Of a DNA stretch of 64,000 bases, positions 1 through 9,305 are shown piece by piece. The position numbers and the translations under genes are program-made. The stretch is taken from assembly GCA_913776615.1 (NCBI GenBank), contig CAJYPK010000046.1:119470-183469 (forward strand), in the 5' to 3' direction. How positions within the stretch are numbered: position 1 is the first letter of the stretch; each line of letters begins with the position of its first letter. This DNA comes from an uncultured Hymenobacter sp. GTDB lineage: Bacteria > Bacteroidota > Bacteroidia > Cytophagales > Hymenobacteraceae. The notes under the pieces were generated by a model, which worked only from the letters and a program-made list of their open reading frames with translations, searched no databases and was not told where the DNA came from.

Positions 1-152
1 CCTTCTGGCGCACCGTGCCGCAGTTTGCCTACGTGGCACCCGGCCTGGGCTGGCGGCTGCGCCACGCCGCCGGGCCGCTGGCGCTGCTGCTGTGCTGGGG
101 CCTGGCGGCCGGGGGGCTACTGGCGCTGGCCAGCCGCCGCCTGCGGGGCTAG
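1..152 (+). CDS. ABC-2 type permease, C-terminal end (partial)
   Basis: Reading from base 3, the frame encodes about 49 residues and stops at TAG 150-152; the 5' part lies outside the window. The fragment has a short polar stretch, then a long Leu/Ala/Gly membrane helix and a basic tail ending SRRLRG. This matches the last transmembrane segment of DUF3526-type ABC-2 permeases. The next gene, 55 bp downstream on the same strand, is a complete DUF3526-like permease, and such permeases usually come as adjacent pairs. The assignment rests on that context and the terminal helix. Confidence 0.55.
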   Translation, partial: FWRTVPQFAYVAPGLGWRLRHAAGPLALLLCWGLAAGGLLALASRRLRG

Positions 153-207
153 GGTCACTTTTTTGCTTGGGGCTGGCCTGGGGCCAGGGCCTGTTTTTAC
201 TATTGTT

Positions 208-1671
208 ATGTCTGCTTCGTTGTTTCGGGTGCTGGGGCGCCACGAGCTTACTTCCCTGTACCGCAACCGGGTGCTGGTGGTGCTTTTTTCGCTGGTGCTG
301 GTGCTCTTGCTGGCTGCGCTGTGGGCCGGCAGCAGCCAGCTGCACACCCAGCAGCGCACCCTAGGCCGCATCCAGGCGCACCGACTCGAAATGCAGGACA
401 GCCTGGTGCGGCGCATCCGGCGGGTGGAGGCGGCGGGTATGCGCTACCCCGGCTTTATCTGGGATGACCCCACCTTTGCCTACAACACGGCCCGCAACGA
501 GGGGCCGCAGTACGCCGCCAAAGCCCCGTTTGCCTTGCAGGTGCTGGCCGCGGGGCAGAGCGGGGTGCAGCCCTTCTATTATAAAGTGTACATCACCAAG
601 AAGCAGCAGCTGGTGCACGAGAGCGAAATCGACAACAGCTACCTGCAATTTATGGGCACCTTCGACTTTGCCTTCGTGGTGGTGTACTTGCTGCCGCTGC
701 TCATTATCGTCTTCACCTACAACGTGGTGTCGAGCGAGCGGGAGCAGGGCACCTGGGTGCTGCTCAAAACCAGCAACCAATCCATTGCCCGGCTCACGCT
801 GCTGCGGCTGGGTTTGCGCTACGGGCTGTTTATGCTGTTTTTCTGGGCGGTCGTCGCGCCCGTGCTGGCGGCGCTGGTGGGGCCGGGCTTTCTGGCTACC
901 GGCAACTGGTGGTGGCTGGTGGCATCGGTGTCGCTATACTTCGCGTTCTGGTTCGCGCTGGCGCTGCTGGTCAATAGCTTCGGCCTCAGCTCAAACCTCA
1001 ACGCCCTGCTGCTCATTTTTCTCTGGTTGGGGCTGGGGCTGCTGGTGCCGGCGCTGCTCCAGCTGGGCCTCGACCGGGCGTACCCTATTCCGAGCCGCAT
1101 CGCCATCACCACCGAGGAGCGCAACGCCATCAACCGCTACTTCGAGCGCGACGGGCAAGCGCTGACCAAGGAAGTGTTCAGCAGCCCGCGCACGCTCATC
1201 CGGCAAGCCTCGGTCGTTACGCCGGGCATGGTGTACGGCTACGGGGTTATCGTGTACAAAAGCCAGGAAATCAAGGACCAGGCCACGCGGCAGGCCGAGC
1301 GCCGGCTCTACGGCCAGATTGAAAAGCAGCAGGCCGCCCTGCGCGGCTGGCAGCTGCTGAGCCCGGCGCTGCTGTTGCAGGAAACGCTGTCGGCGCTGGC
1401 CGGCACCCACTGGCAGCAGTTCAACCACTTCAGCCGCGACGTGGATGACTTCCGCACCCGCACCCAGCGTTTTTTCTACCCCAAGATGGCCCTGGCGAGC
1501 ACCTACCGCACCTTCACCGTGGCCGATGCGGCGGCCATTCCGCAGTTCCGGCCCCGCGTGTACGCCGAGTATGGCTGGCTACCCATCGGGCGCTCCTGGC
1601 TGCTGTACGCGGGCGTGATTGGGCTGGTGCTGGGCGTGGGCTACCGCCGCCTGCTGCACGCCGGCCGCTAG
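208..1671 (+). CDS. DUF3526-like ABC transporter permease
   Basis: Inner-membrane permease of an ABC-2 exporter, 487 residues from ATG 208. The longer open frame from base 25 is rejected because it overlaps the upstream permease and its first 60 residues are Trp/Cys/Arg-rich out-of-frame sequence. One membrane helix lies near residues 22-42. A ~130-residue soluble loop follows, then a cluster of five or so helices (about 150-330), another large extracytoplasmic domain, and a last helix near 465 followed by a basic tail. That pattern is typical of DUF3526 proteins. The motif SSEREQGTWVLL after the second helix is characteristic of ABC-2 permeases. No ATPase subunit is in the window; it presumably lies upstream. 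The exported substrate is unknown. Confidence 0.82.
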   Translation: MSASLFRVLGRHELTSLYRNRVLVVLFSLVLVLLLAALWAGSSQLHTQQRTLGRIQAHRLEMQDSLVRRIRRVEAAGMRYPGFIWDDPTFAYNTARNEGPQYAAKAPFALQVLAAGQSGVQPFYYKVYITKKQQLVHESEIDNSYLQFMGTFDFAFVVVYLLPLLIIVFTYNVVSSEREQGTWVLLKTSNQSIARLTLLRLGLRYGLFMLFFWAVVAPVLAALVGPGFLATGNWWWLVASVSLYFAFWFALALLVNSFGLSSNLNALLLIFLWLGLGLLVPALLQLGLDRAYPIPSRIAITTEERNAINRYFERDGQALTKEVFSSPRTLIRQASVVTPGMVYGYGVIVYKSQEIKDQATRQAERRLYGQIEKQQAALRGWQLLSPALLLQETLSALAGTHWQQFNHFSRDVDDFRTRTQRFFYPKMALASTYRTFTVADAAAIPQFRPRVYAEYGWLPIGRSWLLYAGVIGLVLGVGYRRLLHAGR

Positions 1672-1875
1672 CTCCCTGCGACCTGTGCTAACTAACAATC
1701 GACATACCTGACTTCGTGCCGACTTGCCCAGCCCATGTCGGCGTGCGAGATAGGCTACGGTCTGCCCGCTGACTTGCTAGGGCAAACCGGCGATAAGTCA
1801 GGTCTCACTGACTAGGCTCTTTTTAGCTGTTAGGCGGTGAAATGTGCCATCTAGCTATTAACAATCAACTTATTA

Positions 1876-4047
1876 TCAAGGTAGGTGCACGCGGGGCAAG
1901 TAGCTCACGATACCGCCCGTTTCGGTGCCGACATACAGTTCTGGCCGGCCGTCCTGGTTGAGGTCCGCCGCCACGGGCGCGTAGTGCCACAGCGAGCGGG
2001 TCCCGCTGCCCAGGCTCGCCGCCGTGTACGTACCGGCAAGCCGGTTGTAAAACACGTCCGTGCGTTCGGTAAACTGGGGACCCTGCCGCCGAAAATTACT
2101 GTAAAACCGGGTTACGACGCTGCCATCCATCGTAAGCAGGTCGGCTGCCCCGTCGCCATCAAAATCCGCGACGGCCGGGCTCAGGTTGATGGGCCGCAGG
2201 GTGCCAGCGCGCAGTTTGCCATAGTCGGCGTCGGCTAGGGCAAATAAGCTATTGGCGGCCGGGCTTTTTCTACCCTGATTGTGGTAGTAGCGCAGGCTGT
2301 AACCAGCTACCGTCTGGTCATTGGTACCGAGCAGCAAGTCGACGTAGCCGTCATTATCGACGTCAAAAAAGCAGGGCGTATCGCCCAGCGTGGTCGGCAG
2401 TGCCCCCGCGCCCGGCACCCGAAAGTAATCAGTGGCGGCAGGCTTAAAACGGGCCGGCTGCTTGGCTTTGGCGGCGTTGAGCAGGAAATATAGCCGATTG
2501 GCCGTGCCCACGAACCCCGAATACACGAGGTCCAGGGCGCCATCCCGGTTGAGGTCCACCAGGACCGGGCGCAAGGCCTCGAAGCGGTTGCCGGGCGTGC
2601 GCGCCGCCGCCGCTGCTAGCCCCAGGTAGTCGTCGGTAACGAGCTGAAACACGGGGCGGTGGGCCGTTCCCACGTTGCGGTAGTAATAGATGCTGCCCCG
2701 GTAGTAGCCATCGACTTTGTCCCCCAACGCGCCCACTAGCATATCCACCAGGCCATCGCCGTCGAGGTCCCCGAAGGTCGGCGCCGCGCCTTCGCCAACG
2801 TCCAGCATCGCCTCCTGCAAAAACCCATCTGTGACGAGGTGATAGGCAGGCAGCGAGCCAGGGCCGCTGCTCCTGGCAAACTGTTGCACCGTGCGCCGCA
2901 TGCTCACGCGGTCCAGCGAGTTATCCACCATGTTGGGACTCACCAGCAAGTCCAGCACGCCATCAAAATCTACATCGAGCAGATAGGGCGCCGGGAACAG
3001 GGAGCTGCTCAGGGGAGTGACCAGCGGAAAGCTGCTACTGATATTCTCCGGCGTAAACCGGGCGCTCGTACTACTGCTCCCCGTGTTGAGCAAGCGCGTC
3101 AGCTGCGGGCAATTGTCCCGCCCATCGAGCAAGTCGAGCTTGCCATCGCCATTCAGGTCTACGGCCAGCACGTTATGCCCCGTGCTGTGCAGCACCCTGT
3201 TGCCCCCTTGCACGCGCCGCAGCAGCTCGCCCACCCCCTGTAGGGCAGTGCCGTGCAGCCGCTTGCCGCCCCCGCCGCCACTACCTGGCCCGGCTGGCGG
3301 CGGGGTAGTGGTGCCGCAGGCGGCGGCTCCTTCCGGCTGGTAAGCGGTACAGTCATAGCAGGCCTGGATAAAACCCCAATAATTGCTGCTTTGCTGAAAA
3401 GCGGCCAGGTCGGTGCCCCTACCCGTACCGGTATTGAGGTAAAGCTCCAGCGCAATCGAGTTTACAAAATCATACGTCAGAATATCAAGCCGGCCGTCAC
3501 CGTTGATATCCTGGATGGAAGGCACGTTGTAAGCGCCCATATTGATATTGGCGGATAGCGTGGGTTTGAGCGCAAACGTCAGTTCCTCAGAAACCACCTT
3601 AAACCGGGGCCCGCCCTTGCCCAGGCCCTCATTATGAAATACGCGGATACCGGCAAACGGATTGGCCGTGAAGAGGTCCGCCTGCCCATCCCCATCATAG
3701 TCGCGCAGCTGCACCCAGCTAGCCAGGTCGGCCGGAAACGAGCCTTCGTAGGCCGGGGCGTACTGCCAGCGCCGGCCCGCGCCCGCGGCGGCGTTTAGAA
3801 ACGTGTAGCTTCGCCGCGTTTCCCGGTCAAATGCATATAGGTCAGGCCGCCCGTCGCCATTCAGGTCAATGGCGCTGAACTGGGGCGTATTGAACCCACC
3901 CGCCCACGCATAAGCCAGGGTGTCAGCCCCCTGCATCAGCTTGGCCACGCTGCCCACTTCGAAGCCGAACCGGCCAGCCGGCTTCTGGGCCCGGGCCAGG
4001 GTGGCAAATAGCAGCCCGCACAGGAGCAAGAGCGTTGGGCGCTTCAT
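1876..4047 (-). CDS. Secreted FG-GAP/VCBS repeat protein
   Basis: A 723-residue exported protein with a clear signal peptide (MKRPTLLLLCGLLFATLARAQ). It carries about ten calcium-binding-like FG-GAP/VCBS motifs of the form D-x-[ND]-x-DG-x-x-D-L/I, for example DLNGDGRPDLYAFD, DYDGDGQADLF, DINGDGRLDIL, DLDGDGLVDMLVG and DVDNDGYVDLLLG. They are spread over the whole length, as in a beta-propeller. A Cys- and Gly-rich insert near residues 220-270 (CYDC, a run of five Gly) interrupts the propeller. I see no type IX secretion C-terminal domain. In Bacteroidota these are extracellular adhesive or carbohydrate-associated proteins; the specific role is unknown. It is transcribed towards the upstream permease gene. 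Confidence 0.85.
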   Translation of the reverse strand: MKRPTLLLLCGLLFATLARAQKPAGRFGFEVGSVAKLMQGADTLAYAWAGGFNTPQFSAIDLNGDGRPDLYAFDRETRRSYTFLNAAAGAGRRWQYAPAYEGSFPADLASWVQLRDYDGDGQADLFTANPFAGIRVFHNEGLGKGGPRFKVVSEELTFALKPTLSANINMGAYNVPSIQDINGDGRLDILTYDFVNSIALELYLNTGTGRGTDLAAFQQSSNYWGFIQACYDCTAYQPEGAAACGTTTPPPAGPGSGGGGGKRLHGTALQGVGELLRRVQGGNRVLHSTGHNVLAVDLNGDGKLDLLDGRDNCPQLTRLLNTGSSSTSARFTPENISSSFPLVTPLSSSLFPAPYLLDVDFDGVLDLLVSPNMVDNSLDRVSMRRTVQQFARSSGPGSLPAYHLVTDGFLQEAMLDVGEGAAPTFGDLDGDGLVDMLVGALGDKVDGYYRGSIYYYRNVGTAHRPVFQLVTDDYLGLAAAAARTPGNRFEALRPVLVDLNRDGALDLVYSGFVGTANRLYFLLNAAKAKQPARFKPAATDYFRVPGAGALPTTLGDTPCFFDVDNDGYVDLLLGTNDQTVAGYSLRYYHNQGRKSPAANSLFALADADYGKLRAGTLRPINLSPAVADFDGDGAADLLTMDGSVVTRFYSNFRRQGPQFTERTDVFYNRLAGTYTAASLGSGTRSLWHYAPVAADLNQDGRPELYVGTETGGIVSYLPRVHLP

Positions 4048-4707
4048 AGGTAGGAAAAGATTTTTCGTCTGGCGATGACAATAAAATACGGTAAACTTGC
4101 GCCCTCACACAAGGAATGAATCAGGGCGCGTGGGCAGCGACGGCGGGCTAGCGGTGCCGAACAGGCAGGGAATATTCTTTGTATTTCAAGGATATAAGCT
4201 TAGCTCGCTTTCCAGCCGAAAAAGGCAGACGTTCTGAAAACTTCCTTCTCAATGGTATTGATTAACAGACGTGTGTAGTAGTGTATGATTCCCCGTTCGA
4301 TAAGCCAGTGGTAGGCAGAGGTTAAGGGGCGCAGGTCGGGCAAAGCGCTGCCTGGTACCTGGAGCTAACTCAGCCGCCCACTTCGCTGCGTCCCAGCTCA
4401 GCGTGTGGCTGCGCGACGATGCGCCGGCCGACCTGCGCTTCCTGACGGCCGCTTGCCTGAGCACCGTGCTGCTGCGTAGCGGCTGGTAGGCCAGTAGCGG
4501 TTTGCTGGTCGCAAAAAGGCCGGCCGCAATAGTTCGGCCACAGCGAGGTCCCGATTTCAGGTTGTCGGCAGAAGCCGGAACCAACACCGGCATTCGCGGG
4601 CGCTTTTCCGGCGTTGGCGCGATTTTTCCGGCACTGGCGCGAAAGGGCAAACGGGTGCAGCGGCGGCGGTGCAGTTTTGGGGCCTCCCTCACTTCATCCT
4701 TCCGACC
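4048..4707. other. Intergenic region with a possible gene remnant
   Basis: 660 bases between divergent genes. The first ~150 bases upstream of the FG-GAP gene are AT-richer and probably hold its promoter. Around 4357-4489 (+) an open stretch with coding-like composition (ANSAAHFAASQLSVWLRDD and so on) ends at TAG 4487-4489; it has no start and may be the tail of a lost gene. The long minus-strand frame across 4249-5253 is a shadow of the gene starting at 4708. Confidence 0.4.
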
Positions 4708-5481
4708 ATGACTACGCAGCAACTTGCCCGCGACGTGAAATTTCTGAAAGCGTACGCCCTGGCGGCTACCCTGCTCCCGCTCGCGGCGCTGCTCTTCGCC
4801 TTCAGCCAGCCCGATAAGCCCGTCCGCTTCCGGGAAATATCGGTGGAGCGCCTGAACCTGGTGGAGCGCGACGGCACGGTGAAGATGATAATGAGCAACC
4901 AGGAGCGCTTCCCGCAGGGCGTAACCATCGACGGCAAGCATCTTGCTTTCAAGCGCGAGCACCCCGGTATGCTGTTTTATAATACCAAGGGCGAAGAGTG
5001 CGGCGGGCTGATTTTTGGTGGGCAGCGCGATTCGGCGGGGCAAGTATCGGCCGGCGGGCATTTTTCGCTTGACCGCTTTGGGCAAGACCAGGTCATTGCC
5101 CTCAACTACCAGGAGCACGGCGGCGGCTACAAGGCCGGCCTCACCTTCAACGACGCGCCCGACGAGTCGATGACGGCCCTGGAGGAAAAGTACAAGGCCG
5201 CCACGCCCGCCGAGCAGCAGCAGGCCCGCAAAGCCGGCCAGCTCGGCCTGCAAACCCGCCTCTATGTGGGCACCACGGCCGGCCGCTCCTCAGCCCTGCT
5301 GATGGCCGACCAGCACGGCGAAACGCGCGTGATGCTGGTGGCCAACACCGAGCAATCGACGCTCGACTTTAAGGACAGCCAGGGCCGCACCCGCCTCACC
5401 ATCGGCGTAGACAAGCAAAACCAGCCGGTGCTGCGCTTTTTCGACGAGAACGGCCAGCCAGTAAAGCCGGCGGCCCAGTAG
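4708..5481 (+). CDS. Membrane-anchored protein of unknown function
   Basis: 257 residues from ATG 4708 (MTTQQLARDVKFLKAY), chosen over an in-frame upstream ATG at 4669 because the upstream 13 residues look non-coding. One N-terminal membrane segment (about residues 16-38, ALAATLLPLAALLFAF) anchors a periplasmic domain. That domain begins VRFREISVERLNLVERDGTVKMIMSN and ends with beta-hairpin-like segments, TRVMLVANTEQSTLDFKDSQGRTRL and VLRFFDENGQPV. Proteins with this 'ISVERLNLVE-DG' opening occur singly in Bacteroidota and are annotated hypothetical. It sits 41 bp upstream of a LytS-type kinase gene on the same strand, so co-transcription is possible. Confidence 0.75.
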   Translation: MTTQQLARDVKFLKAYALAATLLPLAALLFAFSQPDKPVRFREISVERLNLVERDGTVKMIMSNQERFPQGVTIDGKHLAFKREHPGMLFYNTKGEECGGLIFGGQRDSAGQVSAGGHFSLDRFGQDQVIALNYQEHGGGYKAGLTFNDAPDESMTALEEKYKAATPAEQQQARKAGQLGLQTRLYVGTTAGRSSALLMADQHGETRVMLVANTEQSTLDFKDSQGRTRLTIGVDKQNQPVLRFFDENGQPVKPAAQ

Positions 5482-5522
5482 CCGGGCGGCCCCTACCGGC
5501 AGCGTTTATCTTGCGGCCCGCG

Positions 5523-6590
5523 ATGCGCAAAAAACCCTGGTTTTACTTCTTCGTTTTCGGCCTGGCCCTGCTGCTGGCCGTGTACACGCGCCTGACGATG
5601 GCCGCGCGCGCCGAGGACTTTTACTTATTCCCCGATGCACCGTTCTGGCTGTTTCTGGAAGCCTTACTGGTAGTATACCTGCTCGACCGGCTGCACAGGC
5701 GGGCCACCCGCCGCGGGCGGGCCAGCGGGCGGGCGGGCTACTTTTTTGGGCTGCTGTGGCGCGGGGCGCTGCTCTTCGTGGGGCTTTTGCAACTGCTGCA
5801 AGCGGCGCTGGTGCTGGCCCCCGTTGGGCAAGGCGGCTACGGCAGCTGGTACGAAGTGGTCCGGGGGCTGGCCGCCCAGCTGTTGCTCTACCTGCTGGTG
5901 GGCAGCGTGTACCTGCCCTTTCTTTACCAGCAGCACGCCAGCCAGGTGCGGCTAGCCCTGGAGCAGGCCGAAAAAGCCGTAACGCAGGCTCAGCTGCGGG
6001 TTTTGCAGCAGCACGTAGACCCGCACTTTTTGTTTAACAACCTCAATATTCTATCCGCCCTCATCGAGCCCGCCAATGGGGCGGCGCTCGACTACGTGAG
6101 CCATCTGGCCAGCCTCTACCGCTACCTGGTGCGGGCCACGCAGCGCGAGGCCGTGCCGGTAGCGGAGGAGCTGGCGTTTGCCCACGACTACCAGTTTTTG
6201 CTACAGCGCCGGTTTGGAGCCGCTTACGTGTTTGAGCATGACGTGCAGCTTGCACCCGCCCAGCAAACGGAGCGGCTGGTGCCGCCGGGCGTGCTGCAAG
6301 AGCTCCTAACCAATGCTGTGAAGCACAACCTGGCTAGCCGGCAAGAGCCGCTACGCATCCGCCTTACTATCAACGCGGCGGCCCTGCGTCTAGAGCACCC
6401 GCGCCGCCCGCGGCCCGCCCCGGCCGGGGGCACGGGCAGCGGCCTGGCGGGTTTGCGCGCGCGCTTGGCCTTGCTCACCGACCTACCGCTGGCCGTGGAG
6501 GAAACGAGCGCTTATTTTGCCGTCACCGTGCCGCTGCTAGCGGCCCTGCCCACCCCGCCCGCCCATGCGCCTGCTGCTGCTAGAAGATGA
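5523..6590 (+). CDS. LytS/YehU-type sensor histidine kinase
   Basis: 355-residue sensor kinase, starting at ATG 5523 (MRKKPWFYFFVF); a TTG four codons upstream is less likely. Four hydrophobic segments (about residues 8-25, 42-57, 80-100 and 115-135) form the membrane sensor. A coiled linker follows, then the His_kinase (PF06580) motif QQHVDPHFLFNNLNILSAL with the phospho-acceptor His at residue 168. An ATP-binding region carries the N-box-like ELLTNAVKHNLAS and a G-box-like GTGSGLAGLRARL. The 3' end overlaps the next gene by 26 bp, so translation is coupled. The pair is a LytTR two-component system; the signal is unknown. Confidence 0.9.
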   Translation: MRKKPWFYFFVFGLALLLAVYTRLTMAARAEDFYLFPDAPFWLFLEALLVVYLLDRLHRRATRRGRASGRAGYFFGLLWRGALLFVGLLQLLQAALVLAPVGQGGYGSWYEVVRGLAAQLLLYLLVGSVYLPFLYQQHASQVRLALEQAEKAVTQAQLRVLQQHVDPHFLFNNLNILSALIEPANGAALDYVSHLASLYRYLVRATQREAVPVAEELAFAHDYQFLLQRRFGAAYVFEHDVQLAPAQQTERLVPPGVLQELLTNAVKHNLASRQEPLRIRLTINAAALRLEHPRRPRPAPAGGTGSGLAGLRARLALLTDLPLAVEETSAYFAVTVPLLAALPTPPAHAPAAARR

Positions 6591-7317
6591 AGAACCCGCC
6601 TTGGACCAGCTGCGCCGCCTGGTTTTGCAGTTTTACCCCGCCGGCACCGTGGTGGCCGAGTGCCAGCAGGTGCGCGAGGCGGCCGCGTTTTTGCGCACCC
6701 ACCCGGCGCCCGACCTCATCCTCTCCGACATCGAGCTGCTCGATGGAAATGTGTTTCAACTCTTCCACCAAGTGCCGGTGAGCAGCCCTGTGATATTTGT
6801 CACGGCCTACGATTCTTTTCTGACGCAGGCCTTCGAGCAAAATGGCATTGCCTACGTGCTTAAGCCCCTGCGCTACGAGGCCTTGGCCGCCGCGCTGCAA
6901 AAGTTTGAGCGCCTACGTGGCGCCTTTCAGGCCGATGCCCTGCGCCAGCTAGCCGCCCTGGCCACGCCCGCCCCACGCTACAAAGAGCGGCTGGTGAGCA
7001 AGGCCCGCACTGGCATATATTTACTCGAAGTAAGCGACTTAGCTTATTTTCAGTTGCGCAATGGCGTCACCCACGCCGTAGACCAGCAAGGCCGCAGCTT
7101 TGTGCTCAGCGAATCGCTGGGCCAGCTGGAGTCCATGCTCGACCCGGCCGCATTTTTTCGCCTCAACCGCAGCGAAATTGTGCACCTGCGCGCCGTGGAG
7201 CGGCTAGTGCCTTATTTCAATGACACGCTTATTGTGCATCTGAAGGGTCAGGCTACCACCCTCACCAGCAGTACCCACCGCACCCCCGAGCTGCGCAAGT
7301 GGCTGCTCGGCAATTGA
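6565..7317 (+). CDS. LytTR-family response regulator
   Basis: 250 residues. The N-terminal receiver domain has the acidic pocket E7-D8-E9, phospho-acceptor D55 in LILSDIELLDG, and the conserved T (VTAY) and K (LKPL) positions. The C-terminal LytTR DNA-binding domain (about residues 145-250) shows the usual sequence with AFFRLNRSEIVHLRAVERLVPYFNDTLIVHL. It is the cognate partner of the overlapping kinase. LytTR regulators usually bind direct repeats upstream of membrane-protein or surface genes; no target can be assigned here. Confidence 0.92.
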   Translation: MRLLLLEDEEPALDQLRRLVLQFYPAGTVVAECQQVREAAAFLRTHPAPDLILSDIELLDGNVFQLFHQVPVSSPVIFVTAYDSFLTQAFEQNGIAYVLKPLRYEALAAALQKFERLRGAFQADALRQLAALATPAPRYKERLVSKARTGIYLLEVSDLAYFQLRNGVTHAVDQQGRSFVLSESLGQLESMLDPAAFFRLNRSEIVHLRAVERLVPYFNDTLIVHLKGQATTLTSSTHRTPELRKWLLGN

Positions 7318-8090
7318 CGCTAGTAGCTGGCTGAGAAGCTGGCCGTGCGTGCGCAGCACTGCTTGCTGGCTGGCTATCAGTTCCAGCGACTACTGCGCGT
7401 AGCGCTAGCACGCCTGCGGCCGGGCCAATTCTTGCTGCTTGATAGCCGGCGTTACCTATAGTGGTTACTCATGCCTAGCCGCGAGGGGCAACGCCGGCTG
7501 CGCGCCCAGCTGCGCTACAAAGTTCCCGCAGTAAGCCAGCATTGGCTGCGCGGCTAACTTAGCGCCAGCGCCTTACGCGCCCTCTGCACGCGGGTTAGTA
7601 CCCAGTCGCTGCGCCCTACGCAGGTAGACCCATTGGCGATTGCTGCCAACAAGTTCGCCACCCGGTCTGCGATTACCGCACCAAACCAACTTACAACACC
7701 CAGCGACTAGGCCCTGGGTTGCTGCACCCCGCTTGGAATCGAACTCTGCTACTATTTTTACTTACCTTGGCTTTCTATTGGCGCCCGACTGCTTCAGAGC
7801 GCCTTATAGCAGCGGTTGATGCGGCCCAGACGCAGCACTACCTAACCCAGTGTGGGCTGCTCTAGGGTCGTTAGCTGCTAGTATATTCAACTCGATGTGG
7901 TCTTAGTAAAGTACGTACTCGGCGGGTAACAGGTCATCCAAGTAAGTGGTCAGGTTATGGTCATTGGTCGAGTAGCAGGCTTGCAGGCGGCGTAACTGAA
8001 CGAGTGTGGCGGGGGCCAGGGGCTAGTTAAGCAGGCACCGTAAGATTAGCGAAATGACGGATAGCGGCAGCCGGGAGAGAGATAATCTTA
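7318..8090. pseudogene. Decayed coding DNA, unidentified
   Basis: No intact gene. On the + strand about 7349-7710 reads as protein-like sequence (AQHCLLAGYQFQRLLRVALA) broken by in-frame stops. On the - strand a frame ending at 7903 reads as the tail of another protein (LTTYLDDLLPAEYVLY then stop), with a stop about 38 codons upstream. I do not recognise either family. The region looks like old gene debris beside the LytTR pair. Confidence 0.4.
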
Positions 8091-8141
8091 TAGTATTAAA
8101 AGGTATAAACATAATAATTATCTTTATACCTTTTAATACTA
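8091..8141. repeat. Long AT-rich palindrome
   Basis: Two 19-base arms, 8091-8109 (TAGTATTAAAAGGTATAAA) and 8123-8141, are perfect reverse complements. The 13-base centre is itself self-complementary (ATAAT-A-ATTAT) apart from a C/C mismatch, so the 51 bases can fold into one nearly continuous hairpin. It sits in AT-rich DNA 150 bp beyond the stop codon of the SMR gene. It could be a bidirectional transcription terminator, an operator or a small mobile-element relic. Confidence 0.7.
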
Positions 8142-8294
8142 AGCTCCTTTTGTACTTTAGCAGCTCGTACAAACACTGTATTACTATTCCTATGCGGTCG
8201 ATATGATGACACTAATACAAAATATAAACGATTTACTATCAATTATAGTATATAATAATAAATTAGTTAATATAAATTAATTTAAACTAAAAGT

Positions 8295-8618
8295 TTAGTG
8301 CGAAACACATTTCAGTCCCACAACCGACAATACTAACGTGGCTAGGAAAAAGAGTCGCCAAAACGTAATCGGGTCGCGGAAGAAGAAGATACCTAGCAAT
8401 GCCGTACCCACGGCCCCAATACCAGTCCAAACGGCGTAGGCAGTACCCAGGGAAATATGCTGCAAACTCTTATTAAGCAGCAAAAAGCTACTGGTAGCAA
8501 ACACGGCAAAGGCCGCATACCAACCTAGAGGGGAACCCTGCGCTTCTTTGGCTTTGCCCAAGCTAAAGGCGAAGGCTACCTCGAATAAACCACCCAGTAC
8601 CAGGAATAACCACGCCAT
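8295..8618 (-). CDS. Small multidrug resistance (SMR) exporter, SugE/Gdx-like
   Basis: 107 residues with four membrane helices, the normal SMR length. The conserved membrane-embedded glutamate is E13 (LGGLFEVAFAFSLGK). The segment SLGTAYAVWTGIGAVGTALLGI matches the SMR signature of helices 3 and 4, and the overall pattern (GTAYAVWTGIGA followed by VVGLKCVSH) fits the SugE/guanidinium-exporter branch better than EmrE. It works as an antiparallel dimer exchanging cations for protons. A Crp/Fnr-type regulator gene lies upstream on the same strand, beginning 85 bp away, and may control it. Confidence 0.88.
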   Translation of the reverse strand: MAWLFLVLGGLFEVAFAFSLGKAKEAQGSPLGWYAAFAVFATSSFLLLNKSLQHISLGTAYAVWTGIGAVGTALLGIFFFRDPITFWRLFFLATLVLSVVGLKCVSH

Positions 8619-8702
8619 ATGTAAGAGTAAAAAGTATCAGACAAAGGTCACCGGCCTACGTTTACCATCCTTTTACAAATGATAAAAACCACGCTCCGAG
8701 CC

Positions 8703-9266
8703 TTATTTCAGGACAGCACGTACGCGGCTGAGGGTCACCTGAGTTATTCCCAAATAGGACGCGATGTGGCCCAGTGCCACGCGTTGCAACAAGTTCGGGC
8801 GTTGGCGAACCAACTCCGCGTAGCGTTCACCCGCCGAGCGGAATTGCCGGGCAATGAGCTGTTGCTCTGTACGCAGCCATTCCCGTTCGACCAGCACCCG
8901 CCCCCAATTGGCCAAGTGTACATCCGCAGCGTAGAGACCGTGCAGGACTCGAACCGGTAATCGGACTAACTGGCTGTCTTCCAACAGTTCAATAATCTCA
9001 TAGCTAACCTGCTGCATCAAATAGCCCTGAATGGAAAACAAGACGGTTCCTTCTTCCCCAAACCAAAAGGTAATTTCCTGCGCGTCTTGCCGCACATAGG
9101 CCCGGGCTAGGCCACGCTGCATAAAGTACACGTCCTCGCCGACGCGGTCGTCGGTAAACAGGCAGGTACCTTTGGGCAACTCGACCAATGTAGCGGCCTG
9201 CTGCAACCGGGCCAGGGAGGTTTCAGGTAAAGCGTAGTGCCCCTGAAGGAGCGTTGTGATGGACAT
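8703..9266 (-). CDS. Crp/Fnr-family transcriptional regulator
   Basis: 187 residues from ATG 9266 (MSITTLLQGHYALPETSL); an in-frame ATG six codons upstream is possible. The N-terminal cyclic-nucleotide-binding fold is visible (LPKGTCLFTDDRVGEDVYFMQRGLARAYV). The C-terminal helix-turn-helix is VALGHIASYLGITQVTLSRVRAVLK. No Fe-S cysteines are seen. Such short Bacteroidota Crp paralogues often control a neighbouring efflux pump or detoxification gene, which fits the SMR gene immediately downstream. Confidence 0.88.
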   Translation of the reverse strand: MSITTLLQGHYALPETSLARLQQAATLVELPKGTCLFTDDRVGEDVYFMQRGLARAYVRQDAQEITFWFGEEGTVLFSIQGYLMQQVSYEIIELLEDSQLVRLPVRVLHGLYAADVHLANWGRVLVEREWLRTEQQLIARQFRSAGERYAELVRQRPNLLQRVALGHIASYLGITQVTLSRVRAVLK

Positions 9267-9305
9267 AGCCAGCAAAAATATCAAAAAGACACAGGTAATC
9301 TAGAC

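Noticed and set aside
1706..1803. Inverted repeat ACCTGACTT/AAGTCAGGT with an 80-bp interval
   Set aside because: Nine-base arms so far apart are weak evidence for a site and there is no linked feature.
4249..5253. 334-codon minus-strand ORF
   Set aside because: It is antisense to the gene at 4708, and its composition follows the opposite strand; long antisense frames are common in GC-rich DNA.
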